From Pseudomonadota bacterium (lineage in GTDB: Bacteria; Pseudomonadota; Gammaproteobacteria; Burkholderiales; Methylophilaceae), in assembly GCA_020053735.1 (NCBI GenBank), contig JAGVMP010000019.1:124001-188000 (forward strand): a stretch of DNA of 64,000 bases, in the 5' to 3' direction. The notes beneath the pieces were generated by a model, which was not told the origin of the DNA, did no database searches, and saw only the letters and a list, made by a program, of their open reading frames with translations. Shown here piece after piece: positions 35,386 through 45,159 of this stretch. Positions within the stretch are counted from its first letter, which is position 1. The number at the start of each line of letters is the position of its first letter. The position numbers and the translations under genes were made by a program.

Positions 35386-36609
35386 TTAAGGCAGTGCGTG
35401 AAACTCTTCTACGCGCTCTTTATCGCCCGCAACATATTTTTTGGAATTTTTATCGGTTCTAAAAATAATGGGCTGCGATGCAAGTACAGGATTCTTAGAG
35501 TCTTCAATCGCTTTTTCAATGAGATGATGATTCGGAGAAAGCGAACAAACTGGATCGGCGCTTTCTGCATCGCCTGTTAGTAAAAATGCCTGGCAGCGGC
35601 AGCCAGCTAGATCGTTCATTTTCTCAGGGCAAGTAACACATGGCCCCTTCATCCAAGCTGTTCCGCGATATTTGTTAAATGCAGGGCTTTCTTTCCATGC
35701 GTACTCCAAGCCGCTATCGCGCACATTGGGAAACTGCATATTCGGCAATACGCGTGCAGAGTGACATGGCAATACATCGCCATTGGCAGTGACAATCATA
35801 AACACCTCGCCCCAGCCGTTCATGCATTTTTTAGGGCGATTACCAAAATAATCGGGCACCACGAAGAATATTTTCATTTTGTTACCGACTTTTTGGCGGA
35901 ATTCGTTGGTGATACGCTCCGCTTCATCGATTTGTTCTTTTAATGGCATGAGTTGACTGCGATTCACCAGCGACCAGCCATAGTATTGCGTATTGGCTAA
36001 TTCAACGTAATCCGCACCTAATGCCTCTGCCATTTCCAGAATTTCTTTAATATGGCCAATGTTATAGCGGTGTATCACTACATTCAACACCATCGGGTAG
36101 CCATGATTTTTAATCATCGCAGCGACTTTTTTCTTAAGCTCAAACGTTTTGGTATTGGTAATAAAGTTATTAATTTCTTCTGTAATATCGTGCATGGATA
36201 GCTGAATATGGTCTAAACCGCCATCTTTAAAGGCTTGTATGCGTTTTTCGGTTAGCCCAACGCCTGAGGTGATTAAGTTGCTGTAGTAGCCCAATTTTTT
36301 GGCCTCAATCACAATATCCTCAATGTCATCGCGCAATAACGGCTCGCCACCAGAAATGCCCAACTGGATCGCGCCCATTTTGCGTGCATCACGTAGCGCT
36401 TGAATCCATTGTTCAGTCGTCAATTCATTTTGCGTGTGTTTATCGTAATCGGTTGGGTTATAGCAAAACGCACAATGTAATGGGCAACGATAGGTCACTT
36501 CAGCCAGCAACCATAATGGCTGTGTATGCGTAATACTGGCCGCCACACCGTTATTTTGAGCATGAACGGCCATTTGTACGGCTGAGTCACCTAAAGAATT
36601 TTGTGTCAT
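35386..36609 (-). CDS. pqqE: PQQ synthesis radical SAM enzyme PqqE
   Basis: PqqE forms the Glu-Tyr carbon-carbon bond in PqqA, the first step of pyrroloquinoline quinone synthesis. From the ATG at 36609 it has 407 residues; AAGGAG seven bases upstream decides this start over an in-frame ATG at 36633. The radical SAM cluster motif is CPLHCAFC (Cys42, Cys46, Cys49), and a SPASM-type C-terminus has CVTCPEKMNDLAGCRCQAF. It works with the chaperone PqqD, whose gene is upstream, separated by two palindromic repeats. Confidence 0.95.
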   Translation of the reverse strand: MTQNSLGDSAVQMAVHAQNNGVAASITHTQPLWLLAEVTYRCPLHCAFCYNPTDYDKHTQNELTTEQWIQALRDARKMGAIQLGISGGEPLLRDDIEDIVIEAKKLGYYSNLITSGVGLTEKRIQAFKDGGLDHIQLSMHDITEEINNFITNTKTFELKKKVAAMIKNHGYPMVLNVVIHRYNIGHIKEILEMAEALGADYVELANTQYYGWSLVNRSQLMPLKEQIDEAERITNEFRQKVGNKMKIFFVVPDYFGNRPKKCMNGWGEVFMIVTANGDVLPCHSARVLPNMQFPNVRDSGLEYAWKESPAFNKYRGTAWMKGPCVTCPEKMNDLAGCRCQAFLLTGDAESADPVCSLSPNHHLIEKAIEDSKNPVLASQPIIFRTDKNSKKYVAGDKERVEEFHALP

Positions 36610-36628
36610 TTTGCTACTCCTTATTGTC

Positions 36629-36700
36629 GTCATTGCGAGCCAAGTTTACTTGGCGTGGCAATCTACTTACATTGGATTGCCGCGCTACGCTCGCAATGAC
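36629..36700. repeat. palindromic repeat between pqqD and pqqE (copy 1)
   Basis: GTCATTGCGAGC at the left end and GCTCGCAATGAC at the right end are a perfect inverted repeat bounding 72 bp, with an inner pair (GTGGCAATC... and ...GGATTGCC). It lies directly upstream of the pqqE ribosome site. Confidence 0.85.
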
Positions 36701-36732
36701 AGTCTAAACTTTCCGATTACTGTCTCTGCTAC

Positions 36733-36808
36733 GTCATTCCCGCGAAAGCGGGAATCCATTTTAAAACCTTTCAAAGTCAATTTTGATTCCCACTTTCGCG
36801 GGAATGAC
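36733..36808. repeat. palindromic repeat between pqqD and pqqE (copy 2)
   Basis: The left arm (GTCATTCCCGCGAAAGCGGG, 36733 onward) is mirrored at the right end with one mismatch. The element is 76 bp long and of a different sequence type from copy 1, 33 bp away. It ends 10 bp before the pqqD stop codon. Confidence 0.85.
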
Positions 36809-36817
36809 GAAACGAGA

Positions 36818-37105
36818 TTAATTAACTTTTCTAATCCAAGCCTTGCCATAAGCCATTTCAAACATGCCAATGATGTCGGCTTCGATATTATTGGCGTCAG
36901 GAAAAGCCGCTTTTAACTCAGCCACAATATCGCCAACGGTCGCTTTGCCATCTACGCGCTTAATCACTTCACCTGCACCGCCATGCAGTTTGACCATACC
37001 TTCAGGAAAAAGTATCACATAACTTTGCTGCGCTTCTTCCCATTGAAAACGATGATGTAAAGCAATCGCGAATACATCTGAATGTTGGATGGTGCTATCT
37101 GTCAT
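36818..37105 (-). CDS. pqqD: PQQ peptide chaperone PqqD
   Basis: PqqD is the peptide-recognition protein that binds PqqA and presents it to PqqE. The 95 residues show the family pattern HHRFQWEEAQQSYVILFPEG, KLHGGAGEVIKRVDGKATVG, a winged-helix-like fold. It follows pqqC by 24 bp. It is a free protein here, not fused to PqqC. Confidence 0.93.
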   Translation of the reverse strand: MTDSTIQHSDVFAIALHHRFQWEEAQQSYVILFPEGMVKLHGGAGEVIKRVDGKATVGDIVAELKAAFPDANNIEADIIGMFEMAYGKAWIRKVN

Positions 37106-37129
37106 TTTTAGCTCTTATTCCAAGTTAAA

Positions 37130-37930
37130 TTATTCAAAGCCAATTACAGGTTGGTGAAAGTAATCTTTACCTGCTACTTTCAAGTCCACAGTCGATGCTA
37201 ACATAATCGAATCAGCAATCACCCACAAAACGTTGAGCTTAAACTGCAAAATATCCAATGCTTTTAATTGCATCTCGCGCGAAGTACTAAAGTAATCAAG
37301 CGTCACACTCAAGCCTTGCTCTACATCGCGACGAGCTTCGGTTAAGCGTTTTTTAAAATAGCTTAAGCCTGATTCATTGATCCAAGGATACATCGTGGGC
37401 CATGAACTGATGCGTTGCTGATGAATATGCGGTGCAAACAATTCTGTTAAGCTAGAACACACGGATTCTTGCCAGCTACGCTGTTTAGCGAAATTGACAT
37501 AAGCATCTACCGCGAACTTCACACCTGGACTCACCAGTTTAAGAGAGGTAATTTGCTCACGGGTTAGACCAACCGCCTCACCCAGTTGAATCCAAGCCTC
37601 AATGCCACCAACGGCTTTTTTACCTTCCTCGTCAACGCCATCATGGTCGGTAATACGTACAATCCACCGTTTACGCACTTCAACATCATCGCAATTAGAA
37701 AGAATTGCAGCGTCTTTCATGGGGATGGAAATTTGATAGTAAAAGCGATTCGCCACCCAGCATTGCAGCTGGTCTTTAGTTAATTTTCCCTCATACATCA
37801 TCACGTGAAATGGATGATAGATGTGATAGCCCTTACCTTTTTCGCGCAGTTTGTCTTCAAACTCTTCGCGTGTCCAAGGCATATTTTGGGGAATATTTTG
37901 GTCTAAATTGGCTTTGGTTAAGGCGTTCAT
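37130..37930 (-). CDS. pqqC: pyrroloquinoline-quinone synthase PqqC
   Basis: PqqC is a cofactor-free oxidase that carries out the final ring closure and eight-electron oxidation to PQQ. The 266 residues contain the conserved stretches [47 protein letters not shown] and [18 protein letters not shown] precedes the ATG. The protein is all-helical and cytosolic. It lies 8 bp after pqqB. Confidence 0.95.
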   Translation of the reverse strand: MNALTKANLDQNIPQNMPWTREEFEDKLREKGKGYHIYHPFHVMMYEGKLTKDQLQCWVANRFYYQISIPMKDAAILSNCDDVEVRKRWIVRITDHDGVDEEGKKAVGGIEAWIQLGEAVGLTREQITSLKLVSPGVKFAVDAYVNFAKQRSWQESVCSSLTELFAPHIHQQRISSWPTMYPWINESGLSYFKKRLTEARRDVEQGLSVTLDYFSTSREMQLKALDILQFKLNVLWVIADSIMLASTVDLKVAGKDYFHQPVIGFE

Positions 37931-37938
37931 TTTTTCTC

Positions 37939-38886
37939 CTAAAGAATGATATCCATACCATCATAGGCGACTTCTATGCCATGCTGGTTGAGCGTTGCTC
38001 GCTCGGCAGAATCTTCTCTTAAAATGGGATTGGTATTATTGATGTGTATCAATACTTTGCGCACTGCTTGACCATTTTTAGGACCAAACTCATCTAGCTT
38101 TTCTATCATGCCGCCCTCACCTGATTGCGGGTTATGGCCGATACTACGTGCGGTTTTGGTCATCAATCCCATGTCAATCATTTCGGTATCGGTCCAAAAC
38201 GTACCATCGACCATAATACAATCGGCCTGAGACATAAACTGTGGTAAATGTGGTTCTATTTCGCCTAAGCCAGGTGAATACCAACATTTTTTACCCGTAC
38301 TGATTTCTTCAATCAATACGCCAATTGTATCGCCCGCTTTGGGATCATTACGATGCGGTGAATATGGAGGCGCAGCACTTTTTAGTGCTACTGCAGTGAG
38401 TTTTAAATTGGGCACATTAGGGATGGTAAAGCTGCTTGATTTACTAAGATTAGTACCATCAATCGGCACATCATGGCGATTAATGCCGCAGTAGTGACCC
38501 AAAATATTCAACACTTGGTTGCCTGTGGTTAAATCTTCATACACCATGTCGGTACAATAGATTTCACGCTTTACTTTACCTTCGCGCAACATAAACAAAC
38601 CCGTGGTATGGTCAATTTGCGCATCAATTAAAACGACGGCTTGGATGCCAGAGTCTCTAATATTTCTAGCAGGTTGCAACGGTGCAAAATCTTGAATTTG
38701 CTGCAACACATCGGGCGAGGCATTAAACAACACCCAATCTACCCCATTACCAGAAACGCAAATCGAAGATTGTGTACGTTTGCTGGCTTTAATGGTGCCT
38801 TTGCGTAAACCATCACAGTTGGGACAATTACAGTTCCATTGTGGAAAACCGCCGCCTGCAGCGGCACCTAAAACGTGAATATGCAT
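37939..38886 (-). CDS. pqqB: PQQ biosynthesis protein PqqB
   Basis: PqqB is a metallo-beta-lactamase-fold hydroxylase that acts on the Tyr side of the crosslinked PqqA-derived product. The 315 residues begin [20 protein letters not shown], with the zinc-site CNCPNC, and continue with [16 protein letters not shown] and [10 protein letters not shown]. It is the second gene of the operon, behind the terminator-like stem that follows pqqA. Confidence 0.95.
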   Translation of the reverse strand: MHIHVLGAAAGGGFPQWNCNCPNCDGLRKGTIKASKRTQSSICVSGNGVDWVLFNASPDVLQQIQDFAPLQPARNIRDSGIQAVVLIDAQIDHTTGLFMLREGKVKREIYCTDMVYEDLTTGNQVLNILGHYCGINRHDVPIDGTNLSKSSSFTIPNVPNLKLTAVALKSAAPPYSPHRNDPKAGDTIGVLIEEISTGKKCWYSPGLGEIEPHLPQFMSQADCIMVDGTFWTDTEMIDMGLMTKTARSIGHNPQSGEGGMIEKLDEFGPKNGQAVRKVLIHINNTNPILREDSAERATLNQHGIEVAYDGMDIIL

Positions 38887-38958
38887 GAGAGTCTTTGCTT
38901 AATAAATAAAACTAGATTTTACGCTTAATAAACTTTGCTTTTACCTTTTTTCGGGTAC

Positions 38959-38986
38959 AAAAAAGGCTGTTATGAAACAGCCTTTT
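38959..38986 (-). terminator. intrinsic terminator/attenuator between pqqA and pqqB
   Basis: On the minus strand AAAAGGCTGTT-TCAT-AACAGCCTTTT runs into a T tract. The stem is 11 bp and perfect. It lies 21 bp after pqqA, so most transcripts probably end here and only a fraction continue into pqqBCDE; this is typical for making extra PqqA precursor. Confidence 0.9.
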
Positions 38987-39006
38987 GTTAATCAGCAAAA
39001 AGCTAA

Positions 39007-39078
39007 TTATTTATTCATTACGTACATTGTTACTTCAAAACCAAAACGCATTTCTGTAGCTGCTGGTGTTGTCCACAT
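39007..39078 (-). CDS. pqqA: PQQ precursor peptide PqqA
   Basis: This 23-residue peptide (MWTTPAATEMRF..., then EVTMYVMNK) is the ribosomally made precursor of pyrroloquinoline quinone. Glu15 and Tyr19, in the motif EVTMY with the canonical three-residue spacing, are the residues joined by PqqE. AAGGAA lies just upstream of the ATG. The peptide is the first gene of pqqABCDE. The 178-bp region upstream (39079-39256) presumably holds the promoter, but I cannot point to clear -35 and -10 boxes. Confidence 0.95.
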   Translation of the reverse strand: MWTTPAATEMRFGFEVTMYVMNK

Positions 39079-39256
39079 GATAAATTCCTTTATGTTAGGT
39101 TAAATATTTCGTAGCCAATTAAACTTTTAATTAAGCTATTTAAATAGTGCTAGAACGTGAGACGAATTCTGCGCGCTATCAGCCACTAGCAACACTGCAA
39201 AGATACCGAATAACGCCTAAGTAAATTCATGATGCCAAAACCAGCAAAGCCTACAT

Positions 39257-40345
39257 TTAAACCACTTTTAATCGGCGCGCACGTACCGACTCAGCAAGCT
39301 TATTCAACACTTCAACCGTCTCATCCCAGCCCAAACATGCATCTGTAATTGATTTTCCATATTCCAGCTCACAGCCAGGACTGTGTTCTTGACGGCCTTC
39401 ATTCAAGTGCGATTCCAGCATCACACCCATAATTCTGGTTTCACCCTGACTAAGCTGCTCTGCAATGTCTTGGGCCACATTTTTCTGTAGTTTATAATCT
39501 TTTTGGCTATTGGCATGGCTACAATCCACCATCAATCTAGCCGCAAGCCCTGCCGTCGCTAAACTCTTACAAGCAGCGTCTACACTGGCGGTGTCGTAAT
39601 TTGGCGTTTTGCCACCGCGCAAAATGATATGGCAATCTTCATTGCCATTCGTTGAGAAAATTGCTGCTTTGCCCTCTTTGGTAAAAGACAGAAAATGATG
39701 TGGTGTTTCTGCGGTTTTAATCGCATCAATCGCTACTCGCACGTTGCCATCAGTGCCGTTTTTGAAACCAACTGGACAAGATAAGCCTGAAGCCAGCTCA
39801 CGATGCACTTGTGATTCTGTGGTACGGGCACCAATGGCACCCCAACTCACTAAATCTGCCGTGTATTGTGGCGTAATAGTGTCTAAAAACTCCATCGCCG
39901 CAGGCATGCCCAGCTCGTTCACATCCAACAAAAATTTGCGCGCCGTCTCTAAACCCTCGTTAATATCATAACTACCATCCAAGTGCGGGTCATTAATCAA
40001 GCCTTTCCAGCCTACTGTCGTGCGAGGTTTTTCAAAATAAACGCGCATCACTATCTGCAAATCCGCAGCCAAGTTTTCACGCAGTGCCAACAAGCGTTTT
40101 GCATACTCAAGTCCGGCTTTGGTATCATGAATCGAACAAGGTCCTACAATCACCAGTAAACGGTCATCTGCACCGTGCAAAATGCGATGAATCGCTGCGC
40201 GTGTCTGCAGTATATTTTGGGTGGAATCCGTGCCTTCTTTTAAGCGACTTAATAAAGCCAAAGGGGTGATCAATGGCTTAATTTCGAGAATGCGCACATC
40301 ATCTGTCGCTAACTTCTCGTATTGTATTTTCTCTTGCTCTGTCAT
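39257..40345 (-). CDS. aroG: 3-deoxy-7-phosphoheptulonate (DAHP) synthase, class I
   Basis: It condenses phosphoenolpyruvate and erythrose 4-phosphate in the first step of aromatic amino acid synthesis. The 362 residues show the type I alpha motifs VGPCSIHDTKAGLEYAKRL, MRVYFEKPRTTVGWKGLIND, SWGAIGARTTESQVHRELAS and GVMLESHLNEGRQ. The allosteric type (Phe, Tyr or Trp sensitive) cannot be told from sequence by eye, so aroF or aroH naming is possible. It overlaps hisC by 4 bp. Confidence 0.92.
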   Translation of the reverse strand: MTEQEKIQYEKLATDDVRILEIKPLITPLALLSRLKEGTDSTQNILQTRAAIHRILHGADDRLLVIVGPCSIHDTKAGLEYAKRLLALRENLAADLQIVMRVYFEKPRTTVGWKGLINDPHLDGSYDINEGLETARKFLLDVNELGMPAAMEFLDTITPQYTADLVSWGAIGARTTESQVHRELASGLSCPVGFKNGTDGNVRVAIDAIKTAETPHHFLSFTKEGKAAIFSTNGNEDCHIILRGGKTPNYDTASVDAACKSLATAGLAARLMVDCSHANSQKDYKLQKNVAQDIAEQLSQGETRIMGVMLESHLNEGRQEHSPGCELEYGKSITDACLGWDETVEVLNKLAESVRARRLKVV

Positions 40346-41451
40346 GTTTTTACAATCTGCTCTAACACTTCTAAAAATCGTGCATTTTCACTGAATAATC
40401 CGATACTTACCCGCAAATAATCTGGCATTTCGTAATTGGCAATCGGTCGCACTATCACACCATTCTGTAACAGTTTTTTATTGACCTCAGCGGCGTTTTT
40501 CACCGAAAAACTCACAAAGTTAGCTTGCGATGGAATGTATGATAAGCCTAATTGCTGTAAACCTTGGGTGATTTGTGCCATGCCAGCTTGATTAGCAGCA
40601 TAACTACGTGCCACAAAATCCTCATCCACCAAGCTTGCGATAGCCGCTGCTTGTGCGATTGAATTCACATTAAATGGCTGACGCACGCGGTTAAGCATAT
40701 CTGCCACACTGGCATGCATGAGGCCAAACCCAACGCGCAAACCCGCCAAGCCATAAGCCTTAGAAAAAGTACGCGAAATAATTAAGTGATCAAACTCAGC
40801 TAACCAACCAATCGCTTCTGACTTGCTTTCTACATTCAAATATTCATCATATGCTTCATCAAGCATGATTAAGACATGCCTAGGAACCGCATGAATAAAG
40901 GCGCGCAGAGCATCTTTTTTTAGTAATGTACCAGTTGGATTGTTTGGGTTAGCAATAAAAATCAGCTTGGTTTTGGGTGTAATCGCTTTTAAGAAACCAT
41001 CTAAATCGTGGCCATAATCTTTGGCTGGTATCACTACACCTTTGGCACCCACAGCTTGCGTCACCAGTGGATATACTGCAAAGGCATGCTGCGAGTAAAT
41101 CGCCTCATCATCCGCTTGCAAATAAGCACGCGCCGCCAGTTCTAATATATCGTTAGAGCCGTTGCCAAATACAATTTGGTTGGAAGCTACACCAAATTTT
41201 TGGCTAACCGCAGTACGCAGCGCAAAGCTGTTTCCGTCTGGATAGCGCGCAATGTCTGCTATGGCATCATCAATTGCCATTTGTGCTTTAGGACTAATGC
41301 CCAAGGGATTTTCGTTAGAGGCAAGCTTAACAATTTCAGCTTCGTTCAAACCCATTTCGCGCGCAAGCTCACTGATTGGCTTACCGCCTTGGTACGGGGC
41401 AATAGCGCGAATGTAATCAGGCGCAATCGGCTTATTTAATTGATTCAACAT
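40342..41451 (-). CDS. hisC: histidinol-phosphate aminotransferase
   Basis: This PLP enzyme has 369 residues. It contains the aminotransferase class I/II pattern SNENPLGISPKAQMAI, VFGNGSNDILELAARAYL, FIANPNNPTGTLL, MLDEAYDEYL, and the PLP lysine in SRTFSKAYGLAGLRVG. In betaproteobacterial aro clusters this HisC paralogue may serve phenylalanine/tyrosine synthesis as well as histidine. It starts 88 bp downstream of the diguanylate cyclase gene on the same strand. Confidence 0.92.
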   Translation of the reverse strand: MLNQLNKPIAPDYIRAIAPYQGGKPISELAREMGLNEAEIVKLASNENPLGISPKAQMAIDDAIADIARYPDGNSFALRTAVSQKFGVASNQIVFGNGSNDILELAARAYLQADDEAIYSQHAFAVYPLVTQAVGAKGVVIPAKDYGHDLDGFLKAITPKTKLIFIANPNNPTGTLLKKDALRAFIHAVPRHVLIMLDEAYDEYLNVESKSEAIGWLAEFDHLIISRTFSKAYGLAGLRVGFGLMHASVADMLNRVRQPFNVNSIAQAAAIASLVDEDFVARSYAANQAGMAQITQGLQQLGLSYIPSQANFVSFSVKNAAEVNKKLLQNGVIVRPIANYEMPDYLRVSIGLFSENARFLEVLEQIVKT

Positions 41452-41538
41452 GTATAAAAATAAAATCGGCTAAATAGCCGCTAAGTAATCGAAAAGCTGG
41501 ATTATAACATGCGATTTGAAGCGAATTAGATGCGCGAA

Positions 41539-42693
41539 CTAGGCGACTGAATGCGTTTTACCTAGCTGCTTAACGTGATACATGGCTTTATCGGCGCGAT
41601 TGATAATGTCATTCGGTGCGCAATCTATATATGGGAACATGCAAATGCCTACACTTGCACCCAAACCTTTAAGCTTGATTTTGTCGGCCAAAATAAAATA
41701 CTCGTTTAGGTTTTCTTGAATTTTACGCGATAACGCCAAAGCGGTTTCTTCGTTTTTAACATCCATCATCAATAGAAAAAACTCATCGCCGCCAATACGC
41801 GCAAGTGTATCTGTGTCACGTGTAATATCCTGCAAGCGACTGGCCACTTCTTTTAAATACAAATCACCCAGCAAGTGTCCATATTGGTCGTTAATCGTTT
41901 TAAATTTATCCAAATCAATGAATAGCCCTGCACACTTAATCTGGCTACGCGCAGATAAGCTGATTGCCTGTTGCAACCGGTCTTCAAGCAACTCACGGTT
42001 TGGCAACTGTGTCAGCAAATCGTGTAATGACTTATAGCGATGGCGTTGTTCTTCTTGCTCCAATTCTTTATGCGCCAAAAATATTTGACGCGATTGAATC
42101 TCTTTATTAAAACTGAGTACTGCACCTAAAAAATAGCTGACTAGCATGTAATAAATTGAGGCGACAAAATCTGCCCGGCTAATATCCCCACCAATTAAAA
42201 ATGTCAGATAAACAAATAAATAGAATACTTGTCCACATATGATGGAGTAGGTAAATGACAATCCAGACATGGAAAACATCCATATCGTGATGAGCATGAG
42301 TAGCGGTAAATAATGTGAAATTGAGAAGTCTGGGTAAAACTTAATTTTCATGCAAATGGCAAGCATGCCCACTATCACACCTGCCATTACGATAAGCTGG
42401 TGATATTTTTCAAACACCTGCAGAAACGTTGTTTTATAGACAAGGATAAGACTGCTTATACCTACTGTCGCAGTAATAAAGATGGAAACCCAGGCAGAAC
42501 TAGGCGTGTTTAAAGGCTCCATTAGTGAAACCAAAACACATGCTAAGAATGCAACCACAACACCCACCCTTACCTCTTGCTTTAAGAAGGGTAGATTAAA
42601 AGTATTAAACTCTTTTTCTAAGCCAACATTTCTAAACTTGGCCAAAACTAGAGATATACCTTGATGCTCTAAATTTGCTATTTTGCTCATCAT
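41539..42693 (-). CDS. membrane-bound diguanylate cyclase (GGDEF)
   Basis: The 384 residues have a block of about six membrane helices at about 35-205 (a MASE-like sensor region of unknown type), a short coiled linker rich in Glu and Gln, and a GGDEF domain. The active-site motif is intact at 301-305, and the inhibitory RxxD site is present as RDTD at 292-295, so c-di-GMP synthesis with product feedback is expected. It sits between hisC and pheA, where no such gene usually lies. Confidence 0.92.
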   Translation of the reverse strand: MMSKIANLEHQGISLVLAKFRNVGLEKEFNTFNLPFLKQEVRVGVVVAFLACVLVSLMEPLNTPSSAWVSIFITATVGISSLILVYKTTFLQVFEKYHQLIVMAGVIVGMLAICMKIKFYPDFSISHYLPLLMLITIWMFSMSGLSFTYSIICGQVFYLFVYLTFLIGGDISRADFVASIYYMLVSYFLGAVLSFNKEIQSRQIFLAHKELEQEEQRHRYKSLHDLLTQLPNRELLEDRLQQAISLSARSQIKCAGLFIDLDKFKTINDQYGHLLGDLYLKEVASRLQDITRDTDTLARIGGDEFFLLMMDVKNEETALALSRKIQENLNEYFILADKIKLKGLGASVGICMFPYIDCAPNDIINRADKAMYHVKQLGKTHSVA

Positions 42694-42785
42694 AACTCAT
42701 ACTCAGCAAATAGCGCGCCAAGTTTTTATTAGTTACGATGAATAAAATAAGTTATTGATTTAATTATACTAATAACCTGAACAAA

Positions 42786-43868
42786 CTACATCACTGCAAT
42801 AGGATACACACCTAAAACCTTAACGAAAGCTGCCTTAGCTTTAATCTGATTCAACGCTTCTGCCACTTTTTCGTCATTAGTGTGGCCTTCAATATCCACA
42901 TAAAATACATAATCCCAAAGCCCTAATTTGGATGGACGCGATTCAAATTTGGTCATACTCACGCCATTTTTAGCGAGTGGTGCTAATAAATCCACCATGG
43001 CACCTGGTTTGTTTTGCGTTGCTAACACCAGCGATGTTTTATCTTTACCAGACGGCGCTACTTGCTGCTTACCTAACACTAAAAAGCGCGTCGTATTATT
43101 GGCATCATCTTCAATATTTTCAGCCAACACATTCAAGTTAAATAACTCTGCAGCGCGTTTACTGGCAATTGCTGCAGCGAAAGTACCATCGCTAGAAACC
43201 AAATCATGAATCATCTTCGCCGCAAATGCATTACTCGTTACTGGTTCACGCACCACTCTTGGCAACTTGTTGTTTAGCCACTCGTGACACTGCGCCAACG
43301 ATTGGCTATGCGAAAACACATGTGAGATTTGGGTAATATCGGTTTGTTTGGATAGTAAACAATGATGAATGGGTAACATAATTTCGCCACAAATCTGCAG
43401 CGGGCTCGCCAACAGCAAATCCAGTGTCAGGCCAATTGCGCCTTCAGTCGAGTTTTCCACAGGCACCACACCATAGTCAGCCGCACTTGCTTCAATGGTA
43501 CGAAACACTTCATCAATGCTACCGCAAACTACCGCTTGGCGGCCAAGGCCAAATTGCTTAAGTGCAGCTTCTTCACTATAAGTGCCAAGCGGGCCTAAAA
43601 ATGCGATTGAAAGCTCTTTCTCAAGCGCACGACAATTAGCCATCACACTACGAAAAATATGGCTGACTGCCTCATTGGAAAGCGGCCCAGCATTGTTGGC
43701 TTGCATACGACGTAATATCTGCGCCTCGCGCTCTGGGCGATAAATCACGCCATCGTCTTTTAAACCACCTATTTTGCGCGCAAGTGCAGCCCGCTCGTTG
43801 ACAAGCTTCAATATCTGCTCATCAATGGCGTCTATTTGGTCACGATGTTGTTTAAGTTGCTCGCTCAT
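42786..43868 (-). CDS. pheA: bifunctional chorismate mutase/prephenate dehydratase (P-protein)
   Basis: The 360 residues contain an N-terminal AroQ chorismate mutase domain (about 1-85: HRDQIDAIDEQILKLVNERA), a prephenate dehydratase domain (about 88-270: FLGPLGTYSEEAALKQFG, with the catalytic Thr in NNTTRFLVLG) and a C-terminal ACT domain with ESRPSKLGLWDYVFYVDIEG for phenylalanine feedback. It makes phenylpyruvate for phenylalanine. It lies 27 bp after serA in the same direction. Confidence 0.95.
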   Translation of the reverse strand: MSEQLKQHRDQIDAIDEQILKLVNERAALARKIGGLKDDGVIYRPEREAQILRRMQANNAGPLSNEAVSHIFRSVMANCRALEKELSIAFLGPLGTYSEEAALKQFGLGRQAVVCGSIDEVFRTIEASAADYGVVPVENSTEGAIGLTLDLLLASPLQICGEIMLPIHHCLLSKQTDITQISHVFSHSQSLAQCHEWLNNKLPRVVREPVTSNAFAAKMIHDLVSSDGTFAAAIASKRAAELFNLNVLAENIEDDANNTTRFLVLGKQQVAPSGKDKTSLVLATQNKPGAMVDLLAPLAKNGVSMTKFESRPSKLGLWDYVFYVDIEGHTNDEKVAEALNQIKAKAAFVKVLGVYPIAVM

Positions 43869-43895
43869 TATTGGCGATTACTCCTGTTTTTGCGG

Positions 43896-45080
43896 TTAAT
43901 CTTGCTTTTGTGGCAAAAGGCGTACATTCATCACGCCTGCAATCGCTTTGACTTTATTCAACGCCGTTTGCGGAGCAGGACTATCTAAATCTAACATGGT
44001 ATAGGCAATATCGCCACGTGATTTATTGACCATATTGTGAATATTAATGCCCGCATCGGCCATGGCGGTAGAAATCTGCCCGACCATATTGGGAATATTT
44101 TCACTGACCACCGCGATACGGTGTGCCGCTTCACGCGGCATATGCACAGCAGGGAAATTGACCGAGTTTGAAATATTGCCGTTATCTAGATATTCACGCA
44201 CCTGATCCACCACCATGACGGCACAATTATCCTCGGCTTCTTGCGTGGAAGCGCCTAAATGCGGCAATGCCACCACATTGGGGTGAGACTTCATACGGCC
44301 AGTAGGAAAATCACACACATAAGCACGTAGTTTTTTGCTATCTAGGCCATCTAACACTGCCTGCTCATCAATGACGCCTTCGCGAGCAAAGTTAATCAAT
44401 ACAGCGCCTTGCTTCATCATGGCAATACGCTCTGCATTCACCAAATGTCTTGTTGCATCAATGAGTGGCACATGCAAAGTGATGAAGTCGCTATGCTTGA
44501 ATATGTCGTCCACACCTAGCACTCGCTTTACATCTGACGACAGTCGCCAAGCCGCATCCACGGTAATTTCAGGGTCATAACCCAACACCTTCATGCCAAG
44601 TTTAAGCGCGGTATCAGCCACCATGCCACCTACCGCACCCAAACCTACGATACCTAGCGTGCGATTCGGCAACTCCAGACCAACAAAATTCTTTTTACCC
44701 TCTTCCACCACCTTAGATAAAGTGGCATCGTCACCTTGTAAGCCAGCAACAAAGCGCATGGCAGGGCCTATATTGCGCGCGGCGATAAGCATAGCGGCTA
44801 GCACTAATTCCTTTACTGCATTGGCATTTGCGCCTGGTGTGTTAAATACCACCACACCACGTTTACTCATATCCGCAATCGGAATATTGTTTGTACCAGC
44901 TCCGGCACGGCCAATGGCTTGCACGCTGGGGGGGATTTGCATATCATGCATTTTGGCAGAGCGTACTAAAATAGCATCTGGGTTGGCAATTTCGCTACCT
45001 ACTTCATATTGCTCTGCGGGTAATCGCTTAGTGCCTAACGATGCTATTTTGTTTAGAACCAGTACTTGATATTTACTCAA
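43896..45080 (-). CDS. serA: D-3-phosphoglycerate dehydrogenase
   Basis: This first enzyme of serine synthesis has an NAD-binding domain (LGIVGLGAVGGMVADTALKL), the signature INFAREGVID with the catalytic Arg, LPHLGASTQEAEDN with the catalytic His, and a C-terminal ACT domain. I chose a TTG at 45080 as start: GGGGGA lies seven bases before it, and the protein then begins SKYQVLVLNKIA, as in the family. An ATG five codons upstream (45095) has no ribosome site. The protein has about 394 residues. Confidence 0.9.
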   Translation of the reverse strand: MSKYQVLVLNKIASLGTKRLPAEQYEVGSEIANPDAILVRSAKMHDMQIPPSVQAIGRAGAGTNNIPIADMSKRGVVVFNTPGANANAVKELVLAAMLIAARNIGPAMRFVAGLQGDDATLSKVVEEGKKNFVGLELPNRTLGIVGLGAVGGMVADTALKLGMKVLGYDPEITVDAAWRLSSDVKRVLGVDDIFKHSDFITLHVPLIDATRHLVNAERIAMMKQGAVLINFAREGVIDEQAVLDGLDSKKLRAYVCDFPTGRMKSHPNVVALPHLGASTQEAEDNCAVMVVDQVREYLDNGNISNSVNFPAVHMPREAAHRIAVVSENIPNMVGQISTAMADAGINIHNMVNKSRGDIAYTMLDLDSPAPQTALNKVKAIAGVMNVRLLPQKQD

Positions 45081-45159
45081 ACTGTATCCCCCCATTTAGC
45101 TTACGATGGTTAATTTACTTATGTTTAATTCACTCTGTGGTTAATTTTATAAAGTGAAT

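Noticed and set aside
44593-45069. 158-codon plus-strand frame inside serA
   Set aside because: It is antisense to the NAD-binding domain of serA and has no ribosome site or recognisable motif.
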